From: Cyathus striatus
Taxonomy: Eukaryota; Basidiomycota; Agaricomycetes; Agaricales; Nidulariaceae
Direction: 5' to 3'
DNA length: 64,000 nt
Assembly (NCBI GenBank): GCA_025738555.1
Contig: JAOVFP010000020.1
Span: 1,116,001 to 1,180,000, forward strand
The translations under genes and the position numbers were made by a program. Positions 34,821 through 46,366 of the stretch are shown here, piece after piece. The notes beneath the pieces were generated by a model. That model saw nothing but the letters and a program-made list of their open reading frames with translations, had not been told where the DNA came from and ran no database searches. Position 1 is the stretch's first letter, and each line of letters starts with the position of its first letter.

Positions 34821-35551
34821 ACCTTTATAATCATTTATCTATATACTGTGATCTGAGCTATACCCTTTCAGTGTTGTTCTTACCATCGACTTTTCTGTGC
34901 ATTGCATCGACTTATGTATTGTTTATATTCTGCTTTCAAGACTTCCATTATCATAACTACCTTCCTTTCCTTGAGGGATCTTTGGCATCGTGTTTGTTAT
35001 TCATTTACATTGGACAGCACTGAGTTGTATGTAGACAAGTAATATATGTAAGGCAGTTATGAGTTAAATACGCAATTCGTAGTAGCAATGTGTATGTCGT
35101 TGTAGTGTGCATTCGTTTAACGTTTAACATTTATTCCAGAGGCCGTTGACAAACAAAGGGACTTAGTTTGGGATAATCTGAATCCTAGCTTCACTAATCA
35201 CCATTCACGTACTTACCTATGACGCCTCACACATTTGATCTCATACGCAACTCATATAAATCTTTAGCTTCAAAGACAACGGTCAACCCGTCAAATTTCA
35301 AATACTATATGTTCTGGTGGCCCCTACACGCAACCTACACAAATTATATGCAAGAGGCTCTTTTCCCCCGAGATTACATACCAGTTTTCTGCCCGCCAAG
35401 ATTCCAGCTCCTACTTGGTTCAGTCACATTAACTACTTCGCCTGTCTTGACGGAAATGCTGATACGTGGTGCATGTCCACGATAGCGGGTCTTCCGCGGA
35501 TAGTAAGGACTCTCCTGTGCTTCCGAGGATGTCTGCAAAGCATACCCCCTT
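34821..35551. other. Gene-poor region between SET1 and the hAT element
   Basis: AT-rich SET1 3' flank, then overlapping open frames at 35,219-35,562 that I do not recognise. One plus frame (from 35,317) ends at the TAG made by the transposon's first bases. It would read on for about 13 codons across the empty site. Confidence 0.4.
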
Positions 35552-35559
35552 CGACTTGC
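35552..35559 (+). repeat. Left 8-bp target-site duplication of the hAT element
   Basis: CGACTTGC directly precedes the left terminal repeat and recurs exactly after the right one. Confidence 0.88.
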
Positions 35560-36448
35560 TAGGGCTGCCAACCGTAACCGTACAAAACTTCTATGCAATA
35601 ATCACGACAGAATGACTTTCCAACATGCAAATATTGCATGAGTTTAGCAATCCTGTGGATCTGCGAGCTATAAAGACCGTATGCAAAAACTGGGGATTAT
35701 TAGACCGAATTCTTATAATGACACCTGCTATTGATCTTCCAAATGTCGACTGTACTGCTGATAGTGGAAGTACTGCAGCTATTTCTAATACCGAGAAGCC
35801 TGGTATGTATCATCTTTTCATTCATTTTTACTTATACTCTTATGCTAATTACCACCGAAGTTTAGATCTACCCAAGCGTCAAACTCGAACGAGGGACACA
35901 ACTCGTTATAATGAACTGCTCAACGCTGAGAAATGCGATGAGACTGGCGAACTCGAAACTCAATACAAACCCTGAATTCCAATTAAACCACGTAAACCGA
36001 AAACGAAAGGGCGCAAGGAACCAGAAGCTATCAGTGATGCAGACTCAAATGATATAGAGTTTTTTCTGCCTTTAAGTTGCACTGGAGCGTGCAAGTCTCA
36101 AGCTGGAGACGATTCGCAACCTTATGATCGTAAAACATTACTGCAAGCTTCAAAGAGTCTGAGGTGGCCAGTGACTCGAGGTAGTTTATGTATAACTAGA
36201 ACTTATTCTACTTACGCATTATGTAGTATATTTCATGTATATTATACCTGTTGAGTGGATATTTCGGATCTTACAGAAATAATTCAGTATCTATCATAAC
36301 CGTAAACCGTAAACGGCCGTATTTGTACCCGTACCGTACCGTAGAAGGTTCAAAAAATGTCTGTACGGTACGGTTACGGCTAAAACCCGTACCGTAAACG
36401 GTTTACTTTATACGGCCGTAAACCGTTACGGTACGGTTGGCAGCCCTA
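35560..36448. mobile_element. Non-autonomous hAT-superfamily DNA transposon, 889 bp
   Basis: Both ends carry the same 17-bp terminal inverted repeat, TAGGGCTGCCAACCGTA, and are flanked by an 8-bp direct repeat CGACTTGC. An 8-bp duplication and a TAGGG-type terminus are hallmarks of hAT elements. Inside each end lie many copies of CCGTAC/GTACGG/CCGTAAC in both orientations, densest at 36,297-36,440, as expected for subterminal transposase-binding repeats. An internal plus-strand frame (35,625-35,975, then a second frame with PRKPKTKGRKEPE to about 36,200) is too short for transposase and lacks the DDE and hATC motifs, so it is a deletion derivative or carries captured sequence. The perfect TIRs and TSD point to a fairly recent insertion. 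Confidence 0.88.
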
Positions 36449-36456
36449 CGACTTGC
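36449..36456 (+). repeat. Right 8-bp target-site duplication of the hAT element
   Basis: CGACTTGC immediately follows the right terminal inverted repeat and is identical to the left copy. Confidence 0.88.
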
Positions 36457-38315
36457 TCTAGCAACGAATATATTCCTTGGATTTCTTCGATAGAGGTGCT
36501 ATAGCTCCAGGGATTATTAAAATTTGTAAATGACGGTGCTTCACTGTCGCTGGTATGACCCAATGGCTGGAACGGATTGCACAGCGCCTGACTAATCTAG
36601 AAGTAATTCACACCAGTGGGGCGTATGCAGTTTCACAACCCTGTGGTGGACTCACTAGAAGCAGCTAAAGCCTCCTGTGGAGGCGCCGGTGATCTAGGGT
36701 GTTTGTGGGGACAAGTTTCCATATGAGAACATTCTGACCAATCTATGCAAGGCGTGTAACACTTATCTGAATCGGGGCTCGAATAAGCATCGAACTGTCA
36801 AAGAAACTCTGGTAGAAGACTTACAAGGCTCTATGTCTCTTGGATGAAAATATTCACACCTTCTTTGTACCAAGGCCCAACAATGCGACGTCTTCTTTGC
36901 TTTGGGTTTCCATTTGGTACGATGGTCCCACTTACTTGATAAATTTCTCCAAGGGGAAAATCGCGATCATGAATACTAGGAAATTATTAGTCTGAAGAAC
37001 CTCGATATAGGGAATGATTCCTACAATCCACAGTGCTCCCCGCGAGGACACCAACTCGGCTCTTCACGAAATGTCTACAAGTGTTGTTTTCCATGCTATT
37101 TCGGCGGGTTTAGGCCCAGTGGCCCTTTCACTGGATGAATATCGGAAAAGGGTAGGGTTCATCATCACCCATGGTACAAGTCTCCAAGGTCCAAAAGGTA
37201 TCGCACACCCTGAATTGTACGTTGTCCAAGGAAATGGCTGGCTTGCTGCATACGGACTCATACATGCGTACAAAGGATGTCTTACATCGTTGATGTTACT
37301 CGTGGTGTGTTCTTTCTGTTCTAAAATGCGACTTTAGTCTATTGTAAAGGAATGATTGATAAATTATTTAACTTTCTGAGGCCATTGGAGTCACATTGAG
37401 GGATTGACGTCGATGCAAAGAAAATTGTGAAGGCAAAAAGATTTTATGAGAAGTACTTATAAAGGACACGATAAAGACAACAGTTGGTGCACGTGTAATA
37501 CAGGCAGAACGTGGTTGGGGAAGAGAACTCAAGTACTCACCGGCACCTTTTATGCTTTGGAGTAACGCTTTGTCCTACGACATATATCATTATACTTATG
37601 CATTTGGTCGCGAACTTGACATTTCCAAACGGGAAATCGAAATCAGCCAAAGTGTACGTTAACATTAACGAAAGCTTTTTAGGGAGACTGAGATAACCTG
37701 GTGACTTCTCAGAGATTTGAAATTGGGTGCATTGAACAAAACTACAGAGATGGATTATCCCGTCACAGTGGTTTGCCAACGTTGAACTGGTAGTCCCGTC
37801 GTCCTCGGTATCTCAAATAGGCGTGTACACAATTCACAAAGGGCAATCTATTAATATTAACACTTCAAGCTCAATCGAAGACACTTAAAGGCTACCCTTT
37901 AATTATAGCATACCCTCACGATCAAACTCCTTGATTGACTTGATCGTAGTGCTTTGATGGAACCTCCGACCTACCAGTGAATGATTCTGAAATATGAGCG
38001 GAACTCCTGGTAACTCTTAAAGGGGTATGCTATGCGGCGCTGAGCAAACATTACATCCATGATTGTTTTAGTGCAACTCTGGAGCTTATTCTATAGTAAT
38101 GAAATGTTGAAACATAACTACTTAGTACTTTACAAGACTGGTATGTATTACAATACTGATATACATATGATAAGGTCTACTTTTGCATGACGGAGTGTCC
38201 TTAAAACTTAGGCGATAATAATAATGATAACAAGCAACGGAAGTATGTGCAATAATAAGATGAGCGATAGCAGTTACAATGGCATGTGGTTCGTGAGGTT
38301 GTGAGATCCTTGTAG
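36457..38315. other. Gene-poor region right of the hAT element
   Basis: No gene I can support. A plus frame at 37,014-37,337 (107 codons) shows no known motif. An 11-bp inverted repeat (ATAGCATACCC / GGGTATGCTAT) spans 37,905-38,033. The region may be older transposon debris. Confidence 0.4.
37905..38033. repeat. Short inverted-repeat pair, possible tiny MITE
   Basis: ATAGCATACCC at 37,905-37,915 faces GGGTATGCTAT at 38,023-38,033, with TA at both outer edges if the repeat is trimmed to GCATACCC. The arms are short enough to be chance. Confidence 0.3.
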
Positions 38316-38918
38316 TCACGGCTGAAGGGTAATATTTTGCGGTTGCAAAGCGCCGTTCGACATGACGTCGAAGCTAGGCATCATAGGATGTGTATGATGA
38401 ACTCTCTTCTTCGGAGGTAAGGCTGTCATATCCTATGTTATATATCGTTAGTGTCGGAGTTCAGAAGGAGTAAAGATAATGCCAATACCTCGCAGGAATA
38501 ATTGGCATCTGTAAAATGACAGGACTTTAGATGGTGGTAACTCCGTCAGAAGGGCAATCAATAATTACCTTGAAGATGTGTGCCATGCTCCCATGTTCGT
38601 GTGTGCTTTCTACTCCTCGCGGATTGATCCTAAATTACAAATACAGTGCGAGTTCAGTAGGTATAAGAGATTCGATTTGAAGATTTCGCTTAACCTCCAG
38701 TTGAGGCGCCGACTCGTTTGCGTAGATTCCTTGGCCATCAGCATCTGCCCAGTCCATCCCCTTAGCCCCGCCCATCCGTGAGGTCAGAAATGCTTCCGAC
38801 ACGTTTCGCATATCCTAGATTTTTTATCATCAGATCAGAACAAAAAAAGCATCTTGAGAATTACCTCTGGGCCGGGATGGTACCTAGGTGGACTTCGGTG
38901 GTGGTCATCTTCTGACAT
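38316..38918 (-). CDS. Small conserved-looking protein, 123 residues in five exons, family unknown
   Basis: Assembled by splicing: exons 38,918-38,865, 38,814-38,695, 38,629-38,569, 38,508-38,489 and 38,432-38,316. All four introns have GT-AG ends, lengths of about 50-65 nt, or up to about 75, and phases that match, giving one open frame from MSEDDHHRSPPRYHPGPED to QNITLQP and a TGA stop. The middle includes NVSEAFLTSRMGGAKGMDW and ADADGQGIYANESAPQLE. No domain, membrane segment or signal peptide is visible; the protein is polar with a His-rich, basic stretch (PPKKRVHHTHPMMP). Because every exon is short, none stands out as an open frame. The consistent splice phases make chance unlikely. Function unknown. 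Confidence 0.65.
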
Positions 38919-39087
38919 GGACGAAGAATTTCTGGACCGTAATTCTATTGATGGGAAGCACGTTAGTTCGTTTCGCTTAAAGAAGTGCTATGGGGACAAA
39001 CCCATGGTCGACTGCGTTCCAGCAAGAAGTAAGGCCACTTGCAATGAAGGAAGTTAGGCTCATCGGAATATTGCAGATATAAAATCA

Positions 39088-40049
39088 CTATTCACTGATG
39101 TCGTCCCGTCTTTTCTCTGCGGTGGTCACAGCCTGACGAGCCTGACGTTCAATATCTAAGCAAGCTGTATATTTCATAAAAGCATCTTGCGTGTCCTTCT
39201 GCGCTCGTAAGAGCGACATACGTGCAGCTTGAAGTGCTTGCTCTAGAGAAAGCAATAGTCAGGACTGAAGAAATTGGTGGGAGCCTGGGGACATACTCGA
39301 TGAGTGTGCTTCTTGCACCAAATTATCAGGGTTTCTAAAGGACGGCGAACCAGACATGCGTGAGTGAGATAGTTGGCCGTTAGAATCTTCGGATACGCGC
39401 TCTGTGATTATAAGAAGAAAAAAATACAACAAAAATTATAAAAGTGGTCGTGTGGTCACTCGAATCACTCACCATTGCCGGTGCGATCCATAAAGCCCGA
39501 GTCGGAGGGTTCTGGTGTCAGGGAATCGATCGAGTGGTCTCGTTGAGTGTAAGAAGTTGCATCACCCAGGGAATTTCGAAGACGAGGATTGTGCGGAATA
39601 CCAGCCGCTTGTCGCTCAATGAACTTTCGAAGGAAGGTGAGCTCGACGTCGTCAGGCATAATATAGGGAGGCCCCTGGATATCGCCCTTTTGCATCAACA
39701 ACTCGAGGTGAGACATAGTTTTGTCTTTTAATTGCTGGAGCCACTCGTGCAACTCCATGTGATCCTGATCAGCACGCGCATCGTAATCCTGCCGCCGCCT
39801 GGCCTTCCGCCAGTAGGTCTTTGTCAACTTGAGAGCCCTGTTAACTTCGTTGTCGAGAGTGCGATACCACTCGCTGGCGGTTCGATTGAGGCGCACGGCT
39901 AAAACGCCAGGCTGCACTCTAAGCTGGAGGACGCAGCGGGCCTCACGATCTGGAGGACCCAAAACGCCCTTCTGACCCTGATTGCCTCTGGTGGCGCCAC
40001 GAGAGACATTGCCAAGCTCTGGCCACGGGAGATCATCAGGAGTGGACAT
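39088..40049 (-). CDS. Hypothetical basic/coiled-coil protein, about 260 residues
   Basis: The start at 40049 gives MSTPDDLPWPELGNVSRG; an in-frame ATG farther upstream (40,244) would add a hydrophobic Cys-rich leader that looks non-coding. The centre is helix-rich and charged (LTKTYWRKARRRQDYDARAD, MELHEWLQQLKDKTMSHLEL), followed by DVELTFLRKFIERQAAG. The last two exons, separated by GT-AG introns near 39,420 and 39,270, supply HSRMSGSPSFRNPDNLVQ and a C-terminal helix QALQAARMSLLRAQKDTQDA ending EKRRDDISE at 39088. Heptad-like spacing at the end suggests a coiled coil. I do not recognise the family. It is likely a real gene because splicing keeps a clean frame. Confidence 0.6.
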
Positions 40050-40754
40050 GTTGAGAAGTCGTTGGTGTAGGTGGTTAGTGAAGAAAGCGAAAAAGTAACA
40101 CGGGAGAACGAGACAGGGAGTGGTTAAATGGTATCTGGAACATCGGGATTTAAAGGTGGGCTTCGCGTTGCCGGTTGGTCGCGGAGGTCTGGGAGGAGAT
40201 TCCAGTTGTTTAGCGGTGCTCTGATGTGTTGATGCGGATTCCACTGGAACGAACCCGACAAATGGGCATCCAAATAAAGATTTCTAAGCACTCTGCACAA
40301 GGAAAGAACATCCCCAACAAGAACCCCGCCAGATACAGCGAGATGCAACCAGATGGAGCTGTCTTCCAGTCTCCAGATGGTTGCAATTTGCTCCTCTCAT
40401 CTCTGCTACTCAAAGTTTGTTTTCCCATACTATCACACTTACCTAATCATCTCCGAACAAGATCCACTTTTCGATCCTCACCGCCTCCAGCCACCGCGGA
40501 CACAGTGTGGCGTTATTATTAGCTGCCCATGCACGTCCTACCCATTCATTCCGTCGCCGCCTTCACTGCTTTCCTCGTGCAACCATCCATGCGCCCTCGT
40601 CTCAAACACAACTCATGTCCCATTCAACAAATTATACCATAACTACTTATTTTTTTACATTCTCACCCCGAATCCTCTCGGAGTATCTTCCAAAAGATAG
40701 CCGGCAGACGGCCGTATGTCATCGTCATCTCTCTTTGGAGATCCCTATGAGCAA
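40050..40754. other. Intergenic: promoter of the coiled-coil gene and 3' flank of the aldehyde dehydrogenase
   Basis: CT-rich and AT-rich sequence; overlapping plus-strand open frames have no motif. Nothing else seen. Confidence 0.5.
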
Positions 40755-43034
40755 TTAAGTAGAGAAGTTGACACCCTGCGCTAGCGGTGCTTCGTCTGAG
40801 AAATTAACTGCGATGTTGATATGTCAACAATGATAAATTGCTTCTCGCAACATTGGGCTTACTCGTGCACGCGCTCCAGCGCACGTATTGCTTCCAAGCG
40901 TCACCACCTGATTCACGTCCCCTGAAAAATACGGTAAGTAATCGAAAAATCACTTAGCGGCTCATTCGGCCATCCTTACCACCCAGTACTCTGTAATGAC
41001 AACATCAGCATGCATTTCCGTTCGGCGTTTGGACACACAAACCTTGTTGCCTCCGAAAGCTGCGCCAATTTCTGCACCACTCGTTCCAACGTTGACCTGT
41101 ATCACAAGCGAGGGAGGGAGAGATCAGACCTGAGTTAGCATATAAGACACGCGACTTTACATTAACAATTCCGGTGTCGGATCCACTGGGCCCGATCCAT
41201 TTTCCTAGATTCCTGAGATCTCGTGTCCAGAGGCTGCTGGATAACCCCTGCAGTCGTTGGAATTTACAATTTAATACGCCGGCTACAGGAGCTTGTGTCT
41301 CTCTTACCTGGGGCACGGCGTTGTTCCACTCAATAGCTTGGTCTAAATCGTCAAAAATCGCCGCGTTGAGGATCGGTGCAAATGTCTCGGTCTTCCAGAT
41401 ATGCTCGGAGTGGTCTACTGACTTTGGAAAGGCTATCGTTGGCTCGACAAAGTTGCCAGAATCTAGAGGTGCCTTGTGGTATCGTTCTCCACCAGTGAGA
41501 ATCTCGGCCCCAGTCGATCTTAGGTACCGGACAGCTTTATCATAAACGTCGCAAGCGGCACGTGTATGCAAAGGACCAAGCAGAGTTCCATCGACGAGAG
41601 GATCGCCAGGTACCACCGACCCGTAAAGCTTCTGAAGACGTTCTAAAAATTCGGGAGCAATGGCGCGATGCAAATACAACCTCCTTGTTGAGGTGCATCT
41701 TTGCCCCGCAGTCCCAACAGCTCCGAAGAACACTGCGGGAACTGCGAGTGAAAGGTCCGCATCAGGCATAATGATTGATGCTATTGTTACGGCCTAGTTA
41801 GCCTGCGAATATGTGATACGACTGAACCGTCACAAACCGTTGTTTCCGCCAAGTTCGAGGATAGATTTTCCAAATCGAGACATTACATTTCGACCGACAA
41901 TTCGTCCAACATGCTCACTTCCAGTGAAAGAGACTAAGAAATCGTAAGAATCCTCTGAATGTTTCCATCACTCAAATATTACCAAGTTCAACATCCCTGC
42001 TTTGGACAAGGGCTTCGCCGATATCCTTACCCCCAGTCACAAGGCTGGCAACAGCGCCCGGTACGTCGTTAGCTTCGAGAACACGTGCTATAATGGACGT
42101 CACTGCGATAGAGCATAATGGCGTGGTTGGAGATGGCTTCCATATGGTAGCGTTACCGGCCGCTAATGACAGAGCCAAATTCCTGATATCCAGCATCAGC
42201 CAACGATACGCCGATCAATTTAAAGATTGACAAACCATCCATAAACCGCAACTGGGAAATTGAAGGCTGACAATACACCTACCACACCCAGCGGGTTAGG
42301 GACTAAATTTCACAGAAATAAAACATTATTATTTGGTTGGTTAAGGAACTCCGGAGAATGCCTACCTTCCAGAATGGAGTGCCCTGGACGTTCTGATGCA
42401 ACGACTCTTCCATTCATCATCCTCGACAATCCAACACCATAGTCACACTGAAATGATAAGCCGGCGGGTATGACGAATCAAAAATGTCAACAATTGAGGA
42501 AACCTACGATGTCCACAAATTCTTGAACCTCGCCTACTCCTTCCGTGCGTATCTTACCCATTTCTAAAGATATCAAGGCCCCGAGTTCTTCGCGCTAAGG
42601 CATATGACTGTTACTGTCATCGCATCCTGGAAGCGAGCTAAATACCAACCTTTAATGAGAGAGCCTCGCGGATTTGCCTCAAAATTTCTCCGCGACGAGG
42701 TGCAGGTACATCTAAGTCGAAACTGTTCACATATCACTATTATCAGTACAAATGCAAGAGACTCACCCCGAAAGTCCTTATAAGCTGCGCGTGTTTTCTC
42801 CAATGCCTCGTGAAGTTCTTCAGGCGAAGCAGTCCTGACTCGGGCAAGTATCTCTCCAGTCGTTGGGCAAGTGGAGGTGATAATATCGCCAGAACCCTTC
42901 CATTGGCCATCGTACACTCCAGGTATCTCATCCTTGGCAGAGATACCAACTGACGACAAGATTCCTGAAGCCCGTGTCGAAATAGCGCGCGACAAGCCAG
43001 TGCGGCTTAAGATGACGCGTCGTGAGATCATCAT
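40755..43034 (-). CDS. Aldehyde dehydrogenase, ALDH7A1/antiquitin type (alpha-aminoadipic semialdehyde dehydrogenase)
   Basis: NAD-dependent oxidation of aldehydes; ALDH7A1 members act on alpha-aminoadipic semialdehyde in lysine breakdown and on osmolyte or lipid aldehydes. The N-terminus [19 protein letters not shown] is Arg/Ser-rich without acids, typical of a mitochondrial presequence. Motifs in order: [55 protein letters not shown] (cofactor site), [17 protein letters not shown] (general base Glu), [12 protein letters not shown] (catalytic Cys), [14 protein letters not shown], and [12 protein letters not shown] near the end. The frame is intact through about eleven introns. Near the C-terminus an 11-nt exon (40,980-40,990) is needed to give NKSTGWGRESGGD. 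Stop at 40755. The subfamily is confident; the exact substrate in this fungus is inferred. Confidence 0.93.
40980..40990 (-). other. 11-nt micro-exon of the aldehyde dehydrogenase
   Basis: AGTACTGGGTG lies between an intron ending TTACAG and one starting GTAAGG. With the next exon (GGGACG) it encodes STGWGR, the conserved link from GGNK to ESGGDAW. Skipping it breaks the frame. Confidence 0.75.
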
Positions 43035-43919
43035 AGTGTTTCAAAATAACTGCAGATGTTTAGAAATAATATCGCGTCAATATCTCGAAAAATAAGAAAG
43101 GTATCGAGTTTCAAGACCCAGACGATAGAGGGTAACAGCAACCACGAATCCAATCCTATCGTCTATGATCCGCTCCGAGTTCCACGTGTTTTAATGTGCT
43201 AAACGCGAACAAGCGCTTCTCATATTTGCGCGCTAATTATAGCATTTGCAAAGCATCTGTCAGGTTCACCTGTTGGCATGCTCACTCCATTGGGCTTCAA
43301 ACAGTACATGTTTATCGATACAGTATGTAATCTACCGCGGTCTTTTGCAGAAGATTTTCAGTATAAAGAATTCTCCCTTAAAGCTTGTGGGTGTACGGAA
43401 TTCGTTCAATAAACGGTGCAACTAAAGAAATGTTGATTAGATCTGTGACGCCAAAAATCGTGGGCGTACGTGAGGGTGTGCTCTTCAATGGGATTTTGGG
43501 GGATAGCCCGATTGTATTCATCCCACATGAGTGCTGGCACTCATAAGGCTACAATTCGGTATCGGAAGATTGAGCCCGAAGTGTTAACAAGTGGTGCTGA
43601 TGCATTGACAGCTTGCCGTGATGCTCCCTCCAACCGCCGCAATGGCCCTTTGTGGGCATATTGGGACCGTTGAAAGTTGTGGAATATCCATTTTTTTCGG
43701 ACGGCCGGGACCACGCATGCACATACGATTTGCGAAAGGTTCTCGGAGTCTCCTAAGCAGTCTTCCAAGATCCAAAGATTCTGCTCGAATCATCAAATTT
43801 GACTCACGAATGAGATGCAACCCAACAGCCTATTGGTACAGTATATGTGAACATTCTTAACATCCCAGAGCATCAATCCTATCATACAATACACAATACA
43901 AGTGTTAGAAAGGCTTGAA
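43035..43919. other. Intergenic between aldehyde dehydrogenase and JIP5
   Basis: Holds the aldehyde dehydrogenase promoter and JIP5 3' flank. A minus-strand frame at 43,584-43,820 (78 codons) contains RGPGRPKK, slightly like an AT-hook, but nothing else supports a gene. Confidence 0.4.
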
Positions 43920-45502
43920 CTATAAATCATCAAAAAAGGTTTTATCAATTTCTACAGCCTTTTTTCCTTTTTTCTTGAAGACTACCGGCTCCTTCTCGGG
44001 TTTCCGTTTCCGTTTCTTCGCATATGGGGTATCTGAATCACTATCCGAGTCGGCTTCTTTCACGGCCGGAATTTCCTCAACCTGCGCAACTAGCATCTCT
44101 TCACCGGAGACACTCTCTACGTCTTCACTGTCATCTCGTTGACCATCTACACCTAGGCTCCCCTGCTGTTCGTCCCCTTCATCCTGATCTCCGTCACGGA
44201 AAAACCCCTCTAAATCCGACATACGTAGGACATCTTCGTGGCCAACACTCCCCACCCACCATTTCCGCTGATGGGACGCCTTTTCTTCCTTGTTCGCGTC
44301 ATAATCCTCATTACGAGTATTTGCAACCCTATTTCCCTTCTTCCTGGCATTATCTTCGATGGTGAGTTGGCCTACGCCACTTCCAACAGCTATCCGTTCT
44401 ACTGGCCACTCTCCGTGATCAGCAACTACCCCAAGAAGCTTCGTCGGCAATATCTCTACTGCGCGAACATATCCATCAGATGAGCCTGTGAGAACAATGC
44501 TCGTCGCATCTACATCGGGAATGGAGGACGGAATATTGCATAAAGCATCAACAGATAGCGGATGACTGTACACGTTAATTATTCGAGATATCCAGAACCG
44601 AAAATAAATCTTACCCTGGAATTCGATCAACGCAATCGCCCCAGCCGCTGCTACGGTTGAAAATAGATAGGATTCCAAGTTGAGTACCAACAACAACTTT
44701 GGAGCCCCTAAGAAAGAAGATGAGACGCCCAGTCACGATTTAGTACAATTAAAATGCTATACGAGAAAATGTACCCTTTTATTGCAACAAGTGAAAGAAG
44801 TTCATCCTCCTGGTCCTCAGATTGTGCAACTGGTTCAGGTTTTTTCGACCGAACATCCATAACTGACAAGGTTCCATCACCACTAAGGAGAACGCGAGAT
44901 GAGTACCAAACTTGAGTCCCAATTCAAACCGTACCTAGAAGCCACTAGATGTTTCTTGTCTTCCAGCCATAGAAAGTCTGTGATAAAATCAAAATGTTGA
45001 GTGTACGTTCGAACGCTATCCTTCTGCCTAGGGTCCCAGAGTTTGACAACACCGTCATCATCTCCAGTGGATAATAACCATGGCATTAGATGTTTGACAC
45101 GATTTATGGGTGAGCTGCAGGAATACTATCGTTGTTAGCACAATCGTCTGGAATGCCAATGGCACACTCACTCATGAGCCTTCGCGCGTATTTCAATACT
45201 CTCTGTGGTGGTATCGATGATACTGGAAGATATATCAGAACATAGTCAGAAGTATAGAATATTTCTTTGTACTTCAGTGCCTTGGACTTTCCAACAGAGT
45301 ACAGGTGCGATCCGTCATGGTCAATTGTCAGACCACGGCATGAGCGTTTCGATGGACGAATAGAAAATGTTTGCTTGTGCCCTCCTTGCTCGTCATACGC
45401 AAAGGCCTTGACGTGTCCAGTAAGAAGCCCAGTATAAACTGTTGCGAATGTCGGATGGAAAACAACGTCGAAAATCTGCGCGCCGACAGGAATTACGGGC
45501 AT
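43920..45502 (-). CDS. JIP5: JIP5, WD-repeat ribosome biogenesis protein (WDR55 homologue)
   Basis: Nucleolar WD40 protein needed for rRNA processing and large-subunit assembly. The start at 45502 gives MPVIPVGAQIFDVVFHP, as in relatives. WD repeats: VYTGLLTGHVKAFAYDEQG, IRPSKRSCRGLTIDHDGSHL, WLLSTGDDDGVVKLWDPRQ, QHFDFITDFLWLEDKKHLV, SSGDGTLSVMDVRSKKPEP, VVGTQLGILSIFNRSSGWG, VLTGSSDGYVRAVEILPTKL. The C-terminus is acidic then basic (DSDSDSDTPYAKKRKRKPEK), a usual nucleolar tail, ending FFDDL. Four to five introns; the frame is intact. About 400 residues, normal for the family. Identification rests on the near-invariant block QHFDFITDFLWLEDKK and the repeat order. Confidence 0.95.
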
Positions 45503-46366
45503 CGAAAAATGTAGGTTGAAGTTCGTCTCGGTTCAAGATTCGGCAAGTCCGATCTTCAGTTTGGCTGTGTTTTGCTACGCTTTCCGTCTTTAATTTTAAA
45601 TCTATTTTTGGCACATTTACTCAATTCAAGAATCTTAATCAACCACGAGTCCACGACCACACTGCCAACCTACTACAATTGATACGATGATATCCAAGTA
45701 ATTATAGGCATTGAACGAAGACCTTATCACCGTTACCATCACACTTCTCTATCTAATTAGCCCTGAACTAAATATGCTTAATGCTACATACTTATGAGTA
45801 TCAATTTATATTATTGTAGTCCCGGCAAAGTCCCGGGTTACTACTGAGAAAAGCTGAAATAGCTCTGGGTTGGATACCCAAGGGTACCCCGTCATGCTGA
45901 AACTCTCAATCTTTGGCGGTCATTGTAACCTGCATCTCGTCTCCTTGCATTAAATGCTATCAGACACATATGCAGTGCAAGAAGATCGAACTGGAACAAT
46001 GATCTAGCAGGCTATCAAAGGGAATGATGATGCTTAGTATCAACAATCGATGTAACATCGGCGTACGTGCATCACATTTCCAGGTAGCGATTCGCTACAA
46101 ATCACTAGATGAACTGAATTTTCTGTGTCACGTATACAGGTGATGTTTGTTCAAATTTTTCTGTCGCGACTCGCAAGGAAAAGCAACGTGGATTATTATT
46201 TTTGAAAGTTAGAGAAGTATCTGCACCTTCAACTTGAACGGACTTCTGATATGTATAGTAGGTACTTAAGCTCTTAAATTGATGAATGAAAATAACATAA
46301 AGATACATATTTCATAATTTACATAAGTAATATACTAACACTGCCATACACAAGTAACAAAAGCCA
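45503..46366. other. Intergenic between JIP5 and the F-box gene
   Basis: No gene seen. A GC-rich imperfect hairpin (GTAGTCCCGG / CCCGGGTTACTAC) lies at about 45,816-45,844. Surroundings are AT-rich. Confidence 0.45.

Noticed and set aside
43584..43820. Frame with RGPGRPKK resembling an AT-hook
   Set aside because: Only one weak motif, no splice context, and the hook core RGRP is not exact.
45816..45844. GC-rich hairpin that could be a terminator
   Set aside because: Factor-independent terminators of this kind are not used for fungal Pol II genes, and no Pol III gene lies next to it.
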